DNA of 64,000 bases, from contig JAAWAC010000031.1 of NCBI GenBank assembly GCA_022791975.1, forward strand, positions 1 through 64,000, given 5' to 3'. The notes below the pieces were generated by a model. It saw only the letters and a list, made by a program, of their open reading frames with translations. It was not told where the DNA came from and did no database searches. The translations under genes were made by a program, and so were the position numbers. Positions 1-8,536 of this stretch are shown here, in pieces. This stretch comes from Lachnospiraceae bacterium. Its GTDB lineage: Bacteria; Bacillota; Clostridia; Lachnospirales; Lachnospiraceae. Every line of letters starts with the position of its first letter. The stretch's first letter is position 1.

Positions 1-130
1 GTACTAAAAAAACAGCGGAAGCCCGGAAAGTGACCGGAAGGATTTGAGTACGCGGAAGCGTAGGAAAATACTTCCAGAGCAGGGGAACAGGGAGGGCTGT
101 AGCGGTACTTAAAATAGGAGAAATCTAATT

Positions 131-1651
131 ATGGCTTATATTTTAGGCATTGATGCGGGCACTACGTCCCTGAAGGCGGCAGTTTTTTGCATGGACGGTT
201 CTCTGGTGGCCTCGGGGGTGGAGGACTATGTGCTTCTCACCCCATCGCCCAACCAGGTGGAGCTTCCAGCGGAGAGCTATTGGGAGCATTTGTGCACACT
301 GATCAGGAATCTGATGAAAAAATCTGGTGTTAAGCCGGAGGAGATCCTGTCTTTGGCCATCAGCAGCCAAGGGGAAACACTGATCTGTCTGGATGAGAAG
401 GGGGAAGCTCTGCGGCCGGCTATTGTGTGGCTGGATAACCGCTCCGGGGAGGAAGCGGCGGAGATCGAAAAGGAATTCGGACTCCAGGAAATATATGAGC
501 GGACCGGTCAGCCGGAATGCGTGGCCACCTGGCCGGCCACCAAGATAGCCTGGCTTCGCCGGCATGAGCCGGAAATCTATGAAAAGACGGCAAAATTCCT
601 GCTGTTGGAGGACTATCTTCTCTATCGGCTCACAGGAAAATTTGCCTGTGAGGAGAATTTGCTGGCATCCTCCCTTCTCTATGATATCAATGGGCGCTGC
701 TGGTGGAAGGAGATGCTTCAATATCTGGGAATCGATGAGAATCGACTGGCAAAGGTGCTTCCCTGTGGGACGCCTGTGGGGAAGGTGACAGAAGCAGCAG
801 CCAGAGAAACGGGTCTGTCAGTACAGATACTGGCGGCTACGGGGGCTTTGGACCAGACCTGTGGCATTGTAGGCGTGGGCCGGATTAAGCCGGGCGAGGT
901 GACGGAGACCACTGGCTCCTGTCTGGCTGTGTGCGCCAATGTGGGACAGTTTGTACCCTGGAGTAAGGAGCGCCGGATCACCTGTCAGAACCATGCAGTG
1001 CCGGGACGTTATGTGGTACTTCTCTGGTCCCAGACAGCCGGGATGGTTTTAAAGTGGTATGTCAATCAATTCTATCAGAAGGAGAAAGCAGAAGGGGCTG
1101 ATGGATTTGCCCTGGCTGATGAGGAGGCGGCGACGGTACCTGCTGGGTGCGATGGCCTGGTGATGCTTCCCCATCTCTCAGGAGCCAGCAACCCGGAATA
1201 TAATTCTCTGGCAAAGGGTGTATTTTACGGAGTGACCTTAAAGCATGGACGGCCCCATTTTTCCCGGGCAATTTTAGAGTCCGTGGCCTTTATGCTCCGG
1301 CGGAATCTGGAACAGGTAGAGGGCCTGGGCCAGCCGGTGGATGTGGTGTATTCCATGGGAGGAGGCTCCAAGAGCCCTATCTGGAATTCCATCAAGGCGG
1401 ATGTGACGGGAAAGCCGGTGGAGACCTTAAAAACCAGGGAGAGCGCCTGCCTGGGAGCTGCTGTCTTGGGAGCTGTGGCCGCAGGCCTTTATGGAGATGT
1501 GGACAGCGCTGTGGAGGGACTGGTTCGTTCGGGAGAGCGCTTTGAACCCCATCCGGAGAATCGGGCGGTTTATGACAGGAATTTTGAGAATTATCTGGAT
1601 CTGTATGATGCATTGGAGCCCTTGTTCTCCAAGTATCCCAGCCAGGCGTAA
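131..1651 (+). CDS. FGGY-family carbohydrate kinase, xylulokinase-like
   Basis: Predicted cytoplasmic kinase that phosphorylates a sugar or polyol with ATP. The 506-residue product has the two-domain FGGY layout at normal length: the N-terminal phosphate loop GIDAGTTSLKA (residues 6-16), a candidate catalytic aspartate D241 in ATGALDQTCG, and the C-terminal ATP-binding segments GGGSKSPIWNSIKAD and ESACLGAAVLGA. An AGGAG ten bases upstream sets the start. It lies 123 bases ahead of a ceramidase-like gene on the same strand, with a LacI-type regulator convergent behind, a usual catabolic-locus layout. It looks closest to xylulokinases, but FGGY substrates cannot be read by eye. No transporter or isomerase is in the window, so the rest of the locus is probably upstream of base 1. 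Confidence 0.88.
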   Translation: MAYILGIDAGTTSLKAAVFCMDGSLVASGVEDYVLLTPSPNQVELPAESYWEHLCTLIRNLMKKSGVKPEEILSLAISSQGETLICLDEKGEALRPAIVWLDNRSGEEAAEIEKEFGLQEIYERTGQPECVATWPATKIAWLRRHEPEIYEKTAKFLLLEDYLLYRLTGKFACEENLLASSLLYDINGRCWWKEMLQYLGIDENRLAKVLPCGTPVGKVTEAAARETGLSVQILAATGALDQTCGIVGVGRIKPGEVTETTGSCLAVCANVGQFVPWSKERRITCQNHAVPGRYVVLLWSQTAGMVLKWYVNQFYQKEKAEGADGFALADEEAATVPAGCDGLVMLPHLSGASNPEYNSLAKGVFYGVTLKHGRPHFSRAILESVAFMLRRNLEQVEGLGQPVDVVYSMGGGSKSPIWNSIKADVTGKPVETLKTRESACLGAAVLGAVAAGLYGDVDSAVEGLVRSGERFEPHPENRAVYDRNFENYLDLYDALEPLFSKYPSQA

Positions 1652-1686
1652 GTGAAATTTTGGTGAATAGCAAAGAGATAGTGAGA

Positions 1687-1717
1687 ACCGGTATGGGGAC
1701 GGAATGTAAATACCGGT
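1687..1717. repeat. Inverted repeat between kinase and ceramidase-like gene
   Basis: A perfect 8-base inverted repeat, ACCGGTAT (1687-1694) and ATACCGGT (1710-1717), with 15 bases between. It sits in the 123-base gap between the kinase and the next gene. It could be an operator, for example for the nearby LacI-type regulator, or an RNA hairpin that sets relative expression. There is no T tract, so an intrinsic terminator is unlikely. Confidence 0.4.
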
Positions 1718-1774
1718 GTGGAATGAATCGCAGAGAGTTTTAAAATGTAAGCTTGGAAAGGAGCGTTTAGGAAG

Positions 1775-3235
1775 ATGAAGCAGTTAAATATTGGATGGTC
1801 TACCATGGATATTACACCGGATCGGCCCTTTTTTGTGGCAGGGCAGCTGTACACCCGCATTAGCAGCTATGTACATGACCCGTTGACAGCCACAGCGCTG
1901 GTGCTGGAAAATGGGGAGGAGCAGATGACCTTTGTCTCCCTGGACATGGTGAGTGCGCCTATCTATGTGGTAGAGCGGGTGTGGGAGCTTTTGAAGAACG
2001 TAGCAGAGATCGATGAGAAGCGGGTGGACTTCCATGCCATTCATACCCACAATTCCTGTACCTTCGGACCGGTGGGAAATGAGACCCTTATCAAATATTT
2101 TGGAGAGGACCGGGTACTGCCCATTGACATGCCGGAAGATATTCTCTACGGGGACGAGGCTACGGAGTGGATTGCCCAGAGGTTGTACCAGTTGATTCTG
2201 GATGCCTGGGACAACAGAAAGCCTGGTGGCATTAGCTATGCGGAGGATTATGCAGCGGTGGGCTTTAACCGGAGACCGATCTTTAAAAAGGAGGATGGTA
2301 CCGAGGAGTCCAAGATGTATGGAGACTGCTCTCTGGACAGCTTTGTGCGGTTTGAGGGACCGGTGGATCACACGGCGGATGTGCTGTATACCTGGGATTT
2401 GGATCGGAACCTGACCGGTGTGGCGGTGGATATTCCCTGTCCCTCTCAGGTCATGGAGCTTCACTGCTTTGTATCGGCAGATTACTGGGCGCCCACCAGA
2501 GCCCGCATTCGGGAGGAGCTGGGAAATATTTATGTGCTGCCCATGTGCGGAGCAGGGGGGGATCAGAATCCTCTGGATTTGACCCGGATCAGCAAGAACA
2601 ATAAAAAGGAATTGATTTTGTGGAATGCGCAGGCCACAGAGGTATTCCGGAACTTTGATTTGGCCCAGGAGTGTGATATGATTGGCTCCCGAATCACTGA
2701 CGCGGTGGTGCGCTGCTATCCCAAGGCCAGGGACAGCATCCAGAAGGCCCCTGTATTCCACAGCAAGGCCGTGGAACTGGAGCTTCCCATTCGGAAGGTG
2801 GATAAAGAGGAGTATGAGGAGGCAGCAGCCTTCTTAGCAGAAGAAAAAGAAAAATTTTCCAAAGAAAAGCCTATGACTACCCACGATCAGCTTCGGATGT
2901 TTGAGCCCATGGGTGTGGCAGAGCGCTGGGAGGAGCAGCAGAATACAGATACCTGTACCTTCCGCATGTATGTGGTACGGATAGGCCGGGCGGCCATTAT
3001 CACCAATCCCTTTGAGCTCTTTGTGGACTATGGGGTGCGGGTACGGGCCAGATGCAAGGCTGACCAGGTATTCCACATTCAGCTGGCCAACGGAAGTTTA
3101 GGATACTTGCCTACCAGGGCGGCTGTAGCCGGAGGGTCCTACAGCAGTAAGCCTGCCTCCACCACGGTGGGGCCAGAGGGTGGTGATATTCTGGCGGAGA
3201 AGATGATTGCGGAAATCGATGCCATGTGGAAGTAA
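1775..3235 (+). CDS. Neutral/alkaline ceramidase-like protein, cytoplasmic
   Basis: The 486-residue product resembles the N-terminal domain of neutral/alkaline non-lysosomal ceramidases, zinc amidases that cut the N-acyl bond of ceramide. The start IGWSTMDITPD and the metal-site-like motif HAIHTHNS (H87, H90, H92) fit the family. The stretch matching the ceramidase SxxGDxSPN motif reads GAGGDQNPL (residues 259-267), so both motif serines are absent. There is no signal peptide, and the C-terminal beta-sandwich of full ceramidases is missing. With a sugar kinase upstream and a LacI regulator downstream, I infer a cytoplasmic hydrolase or lyase for an imported carbohydrate-like compound rather than a lipid enzyme. 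The start follows AAGGAG (1758-1763). A decayed relative of its C-terminus lies at 60142-60213. Confidence 0.75.
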   Translation: MKQLNIGWSTMDITPDRPFFVAGQLYTRISSYVHDPLTATALVLENGEEQMTFVSLDMVSAPIYVVERVWELLKNVAEIDEKRVDFHAIHTHNSCTFGPVGNETLIKYFGEDRVLPIDMPEDILYGDEATEWIAQRLYQLILDAWDNRKPGGISYAEDYAAVGFNRRPIFKKEDGTEESKMYGDCSLDSFVRFEGPVDHTADVLYTWDLDRNLTGVAVDIPCPSQVMELHCFVSADYWAPTRARIREELGNIYVLPMCGAGGDQNPLDLTRISKNNKKELILWNAQATEVFRNFDLAQECDMIGSRITDAVVRCYPKARDSIQKAPVFHSKAVELELPIRKVDKEEYEEAAAFLAEEKEKFSKEKPMTTHDQLRMFEPMGVAERWEEQQNTDTCTFRMYVVRIGRAAIITNPFELFVDYGVRVRARCKADQVFHIQLANGSLGYLPTRAAVAGGSYSSKPASTTVGPEGGDILAEKMIAEIDAMWK

Positions 3236-3281
3236 GCGGTAGTGAAGAAAACAGAACCTTTTTATTGACAGCGTAGACAAA

Positions 3282-3388
3282 GCAGGGGGCGGGCTTCAAA
3301 ATTTGAGGATTCACAATATATGGTTAAAATCTCAAAAGTATTTGTACCATATAGAAAATAAATCCGAAATTTTGCAGCTGCCCCCTGC
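3282..3388. repeat. 107-base nested inverted repeat between convergent genes
   Basis: Four pairs of complementary segments nest in register: GCAGGGGGC (3282-3290) with GCCCCCTGC (3380-3388), CAAAATTT (3297-3304) with AAATTTTG (3367-3374), GGATT (3307-3311) with AATCC (3361-3365), and TATATGGT (3317-3324) with ACCATATA (3346-3353). Together they form a long imperfect hairpin. It fills the space between the ceramidase-like gene and the convergent lacI-type gene. A bidirectional terminator or a small non-autonomous element with terminal inverted repeats would both fit. No strong T tract follows either side. Confidence 0.6.
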
Positions 3389-3411
3389 TTATATTTAGGT
3401 GGTTGCTTATA

Positions 3412-4404
3412 CTAGGTGGTTCCCCGGACAATAAGCAGGGGTTTTAATGCAATCTGCTGGGGGGCAGATTCGTCGTGGTTAATGCGGTTTAACAGAACCC
3501 GGCCAGAGATGGAGATAATGTCCTCACAGGGATTCTGAATGGTGGTAATGCCTTTGTGAATGTATTGGGAGACGGCCAGATCGTCAAAGCCCAGGACTGC
3601 CATGTTTTTGGGAATTTTAAGGCCGGCGTCTGTCAGGGCCTTGATAGCTCCAATGGCCATCTGGTCATAGCTGGCAAAGATAGCGTCGGGCTGTTGGGGG
3701 CGTGCCAAAAGTTGCCGGATGCAGTCATATCCCCCGGCTTCCGCACGGACATTGCTGATGGCGATGAAATCCTCCCGGACAGCCATACCTGATTTTTTCA
3801 TGGCCTCCCGAAACAAGGAGAGGCGGCCCAGGGTGGCATGTTCGCCGATAAAGCCAATATCCCGGTAACCCCGCTGGATCAGGTGATGAATTCCCATGGT
3901 GATGCCCCGGAGCTCGTCCAGATAGATGCCGTCATAATCCAGGTTGGGAATATAATCGGCTGTGATAAACATCACAGGCTGCTGGACATATTCTATGGCG
4001 CTTACAATTTCTGGGGATATTTCCTCCGAGTCATCCATGACTACCAGAAGGCCATCCACACCTGCCTGTGCAAAATCGTGGAAATGGCGGATCAGGGCAG
4101 AGGAGTCAAATTCCGTGATGCGCAAGCTTACAGAATAATTCTGTCTGGCAAAGTTCTGATTGGCCAGATGAACGATTCTTGCATAATATCCGGACATAAC
4201 CTCGGGAACAATCAGTCCAATGCGACCCCACTCCGGACCATAGACGGAGGCCTTGGAACGGTGCTTGGTATATCCCTCCCGAGTGGCAATTTGCTGTATT
4301 TTTTCTTTCATTTCCAGGCTGATACGCGGGTCATTTTTCAATGCCCGGGAAACTGTGGAGATGCTTGTTTCCGCCAACTTGGCGATGTCTGCCAGTGTAA
4401 CCAT
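3412..4404 (-). CDS. LacI-family transcriptional regulator
   Basis: DNA-binding regulator, 330 residues, the usual LacI/GalR length. The N-terminus VTLADIAKLAETSISTVSRA (residues 2-21) is the classic helix-turn-helix followed by the hinge. The effector domain begins near residue 60 with GRIGLIVPEVMSGYYARI and ends in the usual D-LAVSQYIHKGITTIQNP region. Such proteins bind palindromic operators and release them, or bind them, on contact with a sugar or related ligand. It is convergent with the kinase and ceramidase-like genes and divergent from the membrane-HAD fusion gene, so the kinase locus is the more likely target. A GGGAG lies just ahead of the ATG. The effector cannot be inferred. Confidence 0.93.
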   Translation of the reverse strand: MVTLADIAKLAETSISTVSRALKNDPRISLEMKEKIQQIATREGYTKHRSKASVYGPEWGRIGLIVPEVMSGYYARIVHLANQNFARQNYSVSLRITEFDSSALIRHFHDFAQAGVDGLLVVMDDSEEISPEIVSAIEYVQQPVMFITADYIPNLDYDGIYLDELRGITMGIHHLIQRGYRDIGFIGEHATLGRLSLFREAMKKSGMAVREDFIAISNVRAEAGGYDCIRQLLARPQQPDAIFASYDQMAIGAIKALTDAGLKIPKNMAVLGFDDLAVSQYIHKGITTIQNPCEDIISISGRVLLNRINHDESAPQQIALKPLLIVRGTT

Positions 4405-4565
4405 AGGTGCTCCCTTCTAAGCTGTCACATCTTTGTGATACATCAAATAATTTGTCGCGTCTGTAAGGCGTTACTGCATTTTATACTACCACGTTTTGAG
4501 AAAAATGTCACGGGATATTTGAAAAAATTGCATAAATTTTGCAAGACTTTGCATTATAACCGGTA

Positions 4566-4594
4566 TTTAAAAATCCTTGAGAGTTGTATATAAT
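4566..4594 (+). promoter_or_regulatory. Candidate promoter for the membrane-HAD fusion operon
   Basis: TATAAT at 4589-4594 lies 55 bases ahead of the start codon at 4649. The hexamer 17 bases upstream is TTTAAA (4566-4571), a poor -35 match, so the call rests mostly on the -10. The rest of the 244-base gap between divergent genes is AT-rich and shows no other strong element. Confidence 0.35.
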
Positions 4595-4648
4595 AAGGAC
4601 AAGGAAAAATGTTCTTTGATGATATAAGGAAGAAAAAGGGGAGAGCAC

Positions 4649-5986
4649 ATGAAAGAAAATGAGAGAACCAGACGAAAGCCGCTTCCCCATGTGGGAATGC
4701 GTATGATAAAGACAGCCGTGGCAGTTTTTCTCTGTCTGGTGGTTTATATGCTGCGAAGACACAGGGGCATGCCCATTCACGCCACCATTGCGGCTGTAAT
4801 CTGCATGCAGCCCTATATGGAGGGAAGCCGGACCTTTGCGGTGAATCGGATTATCGCCACGGTTATTGGAGCAGTCTATGGATTGGGAGCTCTTCTGATC
4901 ACGGAGCGAATACCGAAATCCGGGGAGCTGTTTGAATATCTGCTGATTGCCATGGGCGTGATCCTGGTCCTCCACACCACCGTCTGGATTGACAAGGCTG
5001 CTGCTGCCTCCCTGGCCAGCGCCGTGTTTTTGATCATAACAGTCAGCTATGCCTCTACAGGAGATCCCTTTGAACAGGTGTATCACCGGGTAATCGATAC
5101 CCTTATAGGTATCGGGGCGGCTGTTTTTGTAAATGGTTTTCATCTGCCCAAGGAATATCACCGGGAGAAGCTGTTTCTTGTAAGGCTGGAAAATCTTATT
5201 CCCGACGAGAGCAGCGAGATTCCAGCCAGCATTCAGATTGGCATGAACCGGCTTATAGAGGATGGGGCCAAGGTGGCTGTGGTTACCTGGCGTACCCCGG
5301 CCTTTTTGGTGGAAAAGTTAAAAGATATGAAGATTCAGCTGCCCATGGTGGTTATGGATGGGGCTGCGCTCTACGATATTCAGGAGAACCGCTATATTGA
5401 AAAGGTGGCGATCCCCAGGGAGCAGGCGCAGCTTCTCATCGATTCCCTGCGTAGGCGGGGGCAGAATTATATTGTGACCACCATAGTGGAGGACTCTCTG
5501 TTCCTGTATTATGAACGGTTTGACAATCCCATGGAAGAGAAAAACTATGAGAAGATGCACAAATCTCCCTATCGAAATTATGTGCAGGGAGATTATCACA
5601 GGGAGGACGCCATTGTCTATGTGCGGGTGATGGAAACCTGTGAGAAGGTGGAAAGACTGGAAAAGGAGCTTTCCAAAGAGCCGTTTATAAGGAATTTCCG
5701 CATGGAAAAAAGGGAACTTCCCGAGTATGAGGGATATACCATGCTATATTTTTATGATATCCGGGCCAGCCGGGCGGGGATGGAGGAGAAGCTGCGCCGG
5801 TATGTGAAGGCAAAAGAACTGGTGCATACAGGCACGGAGGAGGAGCTTTTGGAGCCTCAAAGCGAGGAGGCTAAGCCGGAGAATGTAATTCGCTGTATCC
5901 GAAGGCTCTATGAGCCGGTGCGATTTTGGAAAAAGAGAAGGCAAAAGGGGGAGAGCCATGTATCGGATACTGATCGTAGAGGATGA
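4649..5986 (+). CDS. Aromatic acid exporter-like membrane protein fused to a HAD-like domain
   Basis: A 445-residue protein in two parts. Residues about 17-165 hold several hydrophobic helices like the ArAE (aromatic acid exporter, FUSC-like) N-terminal domain, including HATIAAVICMQPYMEGS typical of that family. Residues about 175-390 resemble a Cof-type HAD hydrolase: NRLIEDGAKVAVVTWRTPAF matches HAD motif II (T213) and VVMDGAALYD (234-243) matches the usual SNGA-lYD strand. The catalytic DxDGT of motif I is replaced by VRLENLIPD, and no GDxxND motif IV is visible, so the domain is probably non-catalytic and may bind a ligand. The gene overlaps the response regulator start by 29 bases, so it is translationally coupled to the downstream Bce-type module. 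The transported compound is unknown. Confidence 0.75.
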   Translation: MKENERTRRKPLPHVGMRMIKTAVAVFLCLVVYMLRRHRGMPIHATIAAVICMQPYMEGSRTFAVNRIIATVIGAVYGLGALLITERIPKSGELFEYLLIAMGVILVLHTTVWIDKAAAASLASAVFLIITVSYASTGDPFEQVYHRVIDTLIGIGAAVFVNGFHLPKEYHREKLFLVRLENLIPDESSEIPASIQIGMNRLIEDGAKVAVVTWRTPAFLVEKLKDMKIQLPMVVMDGAALYDIQENRYIEKVAIPREQAQLLIDSLRRRGQNYIVTTIVEDSLFLYYERFDNPMEEKNYEKMHKSPYRNYVQGDYHREDAIVYVRVMETCEKVERLEKELSKEPFIRNFRMEKRELPEYEGYTMLYFYDIRASRAGMEEKLRRYVKAKELVHTGTEEELLEPQSEEAKPENVIRCIRRLYEPVRFWKKRRQKGESHVSDTDRRG

Positions 5987-6629
5987 TGTCACCATGGCAG
6001 GTGCCATGAAAAAGGAGCTGGAGGCCTGGGGAAATGAAGTGGAATGTGTTCAGGATTTTCAGGACGTGATTTCCGCCTTTGTGGCCTATGATCCCCATAT
6101 GGTGTTGATGGATATTATGTTACCCTGCTATAACGGATATCACTGGTGTACAAAGATTCGGCAGATTTCCCATGTGCCGGTGGTTTTTATCTCCTCAGCC
6201 TCAGATAATATGAATATTGTTATGGCCATGAATATGGGAGGGGATGATTTTATACCCAAGCCGGTGGACTTAACGGTGATGATTGCCAAAATCCAGGCGG
6301 TTCTTCGCCGGACCTATGATTTGGCGGGAAAAATCCCGGTGCTGGAGCATAAGGGAGCAGTGCTGAATCTGGAGGATGCTTCCCTGGTCTATGAGGGACA
6401 GCGGGTGGAACTCACAAAAAATGAATTCCGCATTCTACAGACGCTTTTGGAGAATAAGGGGCGGGTGGTGAGCAGAGACACGCTGATGACCCGGCTGTGG
6501 CAGATGGATTCCTATGTGGAGGAAAATACTTTAACGGTAAATGTAACCCGGCTGCGGAAAAAGCTGGAGCAGGCTGGGTTAAAGGACTTTATCGCCACCC
6601 GGGTGGGCAGCGGGTATATCATTGCATAA
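5958..6629 (+). CDS. OmpR/PhoB-family response regulator, BceR-like
   Basis: A 223-residue two-domain regulator. The receiver domain starts MYRILIVEDD and has the phospho-acceptor D52 in LMDIMLP and the conserved lysine in PKPVD. The C-terminal winged helix carries VELTKNEFRILQTLLENKG and TLTVNVTRLRKKLE. I chose ATG 5958, with GGGGGAG (5947-5953) just upstream, over an earlier in-frame ATG at 5910, because the receiver fold begins there. The histidine kinase follows after 15 bases and a Bce-type ABC transporter after that, so this regulator probably activates the transporter genes in response to a peptide antibiotic or envelope stress. Confidence 0.93.
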   Translation: MYRILIVEDDVTMAGAMKKELEAWGNEVECVQDFQDVISAFVAYDPHMVLMDIMLPCYNGYHWCTKIRQISHVPVVFISSASDNMNIVMAMNMGGDDFIPKPVDLTVMIAKIQAVLRRTYDLAGKIPVLEHKGAVLNLEDASLVYEGQRVELTKNEFRILQTLLENKGRVVSRDTLMTRLWQMDSYVEENTLTVNVTRLRKKLEQAGLKDFIATRVGSGYIIA

Positions 6630-6644
6630 GGAGTGGACGGACAG

Positions 6645-7649
6645 ATGAACAGGGGAAGGAAGAGGGGGCTTTTTTGGATTTATTTACAGCAGTATTGGGG
6701 AACGATCCTGTTGTTTTTCTTGTTTGGGGGTATTTTTGCCCTTGTATTTTTCTTGTACAAGCTGGAGGCTGAGGCGGTATTTTATGCCATGGCCCTGTGC
6801 GGCCTGTTGGCTCTTCCCATGGTAACCGTGAATTTTTGCACATGGAGGAAAGCGCATGAGGAGCGCAGGCGGATTCTGAAACATAGCAATCTGGCTGAGG
6901 AGCTGCCCAGGCCTGGGACTCTTTTGGAGGCAGATTATCAGGACATGGTGAGAAGTCTTCAAGAATCCCTGGATGCCAGTCTTTTGGAGGGGCAAAGAAA
7001 GCGCCAGGAGAGCATGGATTATTATACCACCTGGGTGCATCAGATAAAGACGCCCATAGCAGCCATGCGGATGCTTTTACAGAGTGAGGACACCCGGGAG
7101 CACCGGGCTTTGGAGGCAGAGCTTTTTCGCATTGAGCAGTATGTGGAGCTGGTGCTTAGCTATATGCGCCTGGATGAAGAGGCCTCAGACTTTGTGTTTC
7201 GGGAGTATGAGCTGGATACCATTATCCGGAGGGCTATCCACAAATATGCGGCACAGTTTGTGGGAAAGCGCATTCGGCTTGTGTATGAGCCTGTTTCTGT
7301 AAAGGTGGTTACAGACGAAAAATGGTTGCAGCTTCTCATAGAGCAGCTTTTATCCAATGCTGTGAAGTATACCCAAAAGGGATCGGTGACCATTACAGTG
7401 ACGCAGAAGCAAGTGCTGCGGATCCAGGATACAGGCATTGGCATAGCCCCGGAGGATATTCCCCGGATCTTTGAAAAGGGCTTTACCGGTTATAACGGGC
7501 GGACAGAGACAAGGTCCACAGGCCTGGGACTGTATCTTTGCAGGCGAACGGCTAAGAAGCTTTCCAATAAAATCTGGGCTGAGTCCTGTCTGGGGGAGGG
7601 AAGCAGCTTTTTTGTGGATCTCCACCGGGAGCAGTTAGAGGTGGAATAA
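6645..7649 (+). CDS. Intramembrane-sensing histidine kinase, BceS-like
   Basis: A 334-residue kinase with two N-terminal membrane helices (about residues 18-37 and 45-63) joined by a very short loop and no extracellular sensor domain. This is the layout of intramembrane-sensing kinases that read the state of a partner BceAB-type transporter. The H box is TTWVHQIKTPIAAM with H132, followed by N box LLSNAVKYTQ, G1 box IQDTGIGI and G2 box STGLGLYLC. AAGGAG at 6628-6633 fits ATG 6645 at 11 bases and cannot serve an in-frame GTG at 6633. It sits between its response regulator and the ABC genes. Confidence 0.92.
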   Translation: MNRGRKRGLFWIYLQQYWGTILLFFLFGGIFALVFFLYKLEAEAVFYAMALCGLLALPMVTVNFCTWRKAHEERRRILKHSNLAEELPRPGTLLEADYQDMVRSLQESLDASLLEGQRKRQESMDYYTTWVHQIKTPIAAMRMLLQSEDTREHRALEAELFRIEQYVELVLSYMRLDEEASDFVFREYELDTIIRRAIHKYAAQFVGKRIRLVYEPVSVKVVTDEKWLQLLIEQLLSNAVKYTQKGSVTITVTQKQVLRIQDTGIGIAPEDIPRIFEKGFTGYNGRTETRSTGLGLYLCRRTAKKLSNKIWAESCLGEGSSFFVDLHREQLEVE

Positions 7650-7658
7650 ATCTTCATC

Positions 7659-7732
7659 TTACAAAAATGTCACATGGAGGAGGGCAAATGTCATGGGAAA
7701 CGATGTTGGGAAGAGGAGCTCTTTGCTATACT
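7659..7732 (+). promoter_or_regulatory. Candidate regulated promoter of the first ABC transporter
   Basis: TTACA-AAAA-TGTCA at 7659-7672 resembles the TnACA-N4-TGTnA pattern known for BceR-type regulators. A second AATGTCA half-site lies at 7687-7693, 21 bases (two helical turns) after the first at 7666-7672. TATACT at 7727-7732 is a good -10 with a poor -35, as expected for an activated promoter. This would let the regulator raise transporter expression independently of the upstream genes. Binding is inferred, not shown. Confidence 0.45.
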
Positions 7733-7768
7733 GAAAACACAAAAGCAAGAGACAAGGAGGTTTTCAAC

Positions 7769-8536
7769 ATGGCAATTTTGGAAATAAAAGGTTTGAAAAA
7801 GATTTATACCACACACTTCGGAGGAAATCAGGTGCAGGCCCTGACGGATGTATCCTTCTTGGTGGAGCGGGGAGAATATGTGGCGATTATGGGGGAATCC
7901 GGCTCCGGAAAAACCACCCTTCTCAATATTCTGGCGGCGCTGGATAAGCCTACCAGCGGGCAGGTGCTGCTGGAGGGCAAGAACCTGACAAAAATTCCGG
8001 AGAGACATTTGGCAGCATTCCGGAGGGGGAACCTGGGCTTTGTCTTTCAGGATTTTCATCTGCTGGATACGTTTACCCTGGAGGACAATATCTTTCTGCC
8101 CCTGGTTCTCGGGGGAATGGATTATAAGGAGATGTCCGGCCGCTTAAAGCCCATAGCGGAAAAGCTTAACATAAGCACTCTTCTGAAAAAATATCCCTAC
8201 GAGGTGTCCGGGGGACAAAAGCAGCGGGCAGCCGTGGCCAGAGCTCTGATTACCAGGCCTAGGCTTGTGCTGGCTGACGAGCCTACCGGTGCCCTGGATT
8301 CCCGGGCCACAGACAGCCTTCTTCAAATGTTTGCACGGATCAATCAGGAAGGCCAGACGATTTTGATGGTGACCCATTCTGTGAAGGCGGCCAGTCATGC
8401 AGGCCGGGTGCTCTTTATCCGGGACGGTCAGGTATTTCATCAGCTGTACCGGGGGGAAGAGACCAATGAGCAGCTGTACCAGAGGATTTCCCATACCCTT
8501 ACGCTGCTGGCGACAGGAGGTGAGCATCATGACTAG
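7769..8536 (+). CDS. ABC transporter ATP-binding protein, BceA-like
   Basis: A 255-residue ATPase of the MacB/LolD/BceA type. It shows Walker A GESGSGKTTLL, Q loop FVFQDFHLLDTF, signature SGGQKQR, Walker B LVLADEPTGALD and the H-loop histidine in MVTHSVKAA. The start ATG 7769 follows AAGGAGG at 7755-7760. It energises the permease encoded next, with which it overlaps by 8 bases. Together with the upstream regulator and kinase it forms a Bce-type peptide-antibiotic sensing and detoxification module. Confidence 0.93.
   Translation: MAILEIKGLKKIYTTHFGGNQVQALTDVSFLVERGEYVAIMGESGSGKTTLLNILAALDKPTSGQVLLEGKNLTKIPERHLAAFRRGNLGFVFQDFHLLDTFTLEDNIFLPLVLGGMDYKEMSGRLKPIAEKLNISTLLKKYPYEVSGGQKQRAAVARALITRPRLVLADEPTGALDSRATDSLLQMFARINQEGQTILMVTHSVKAASHAGRVLFIRDGQVFHQLYRGEETNEQLYQRISHTLTLLATGGEHHD

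Noticed and set aside
4528..4560. TTGCAT and TATAAC as a promoter for the membrane-HAD fusion.
   Set aside because: The spacing is 21 bases, too long for a usual sigma-A promoter; the TATAAT at 4589 is a better -10.
3838..4593. A 251-codon + strand frame opposite the LacI gene.
   Set aside because: The - strand frame is a complete LacI protein, and the + frame has no recognisable domain or start signal.
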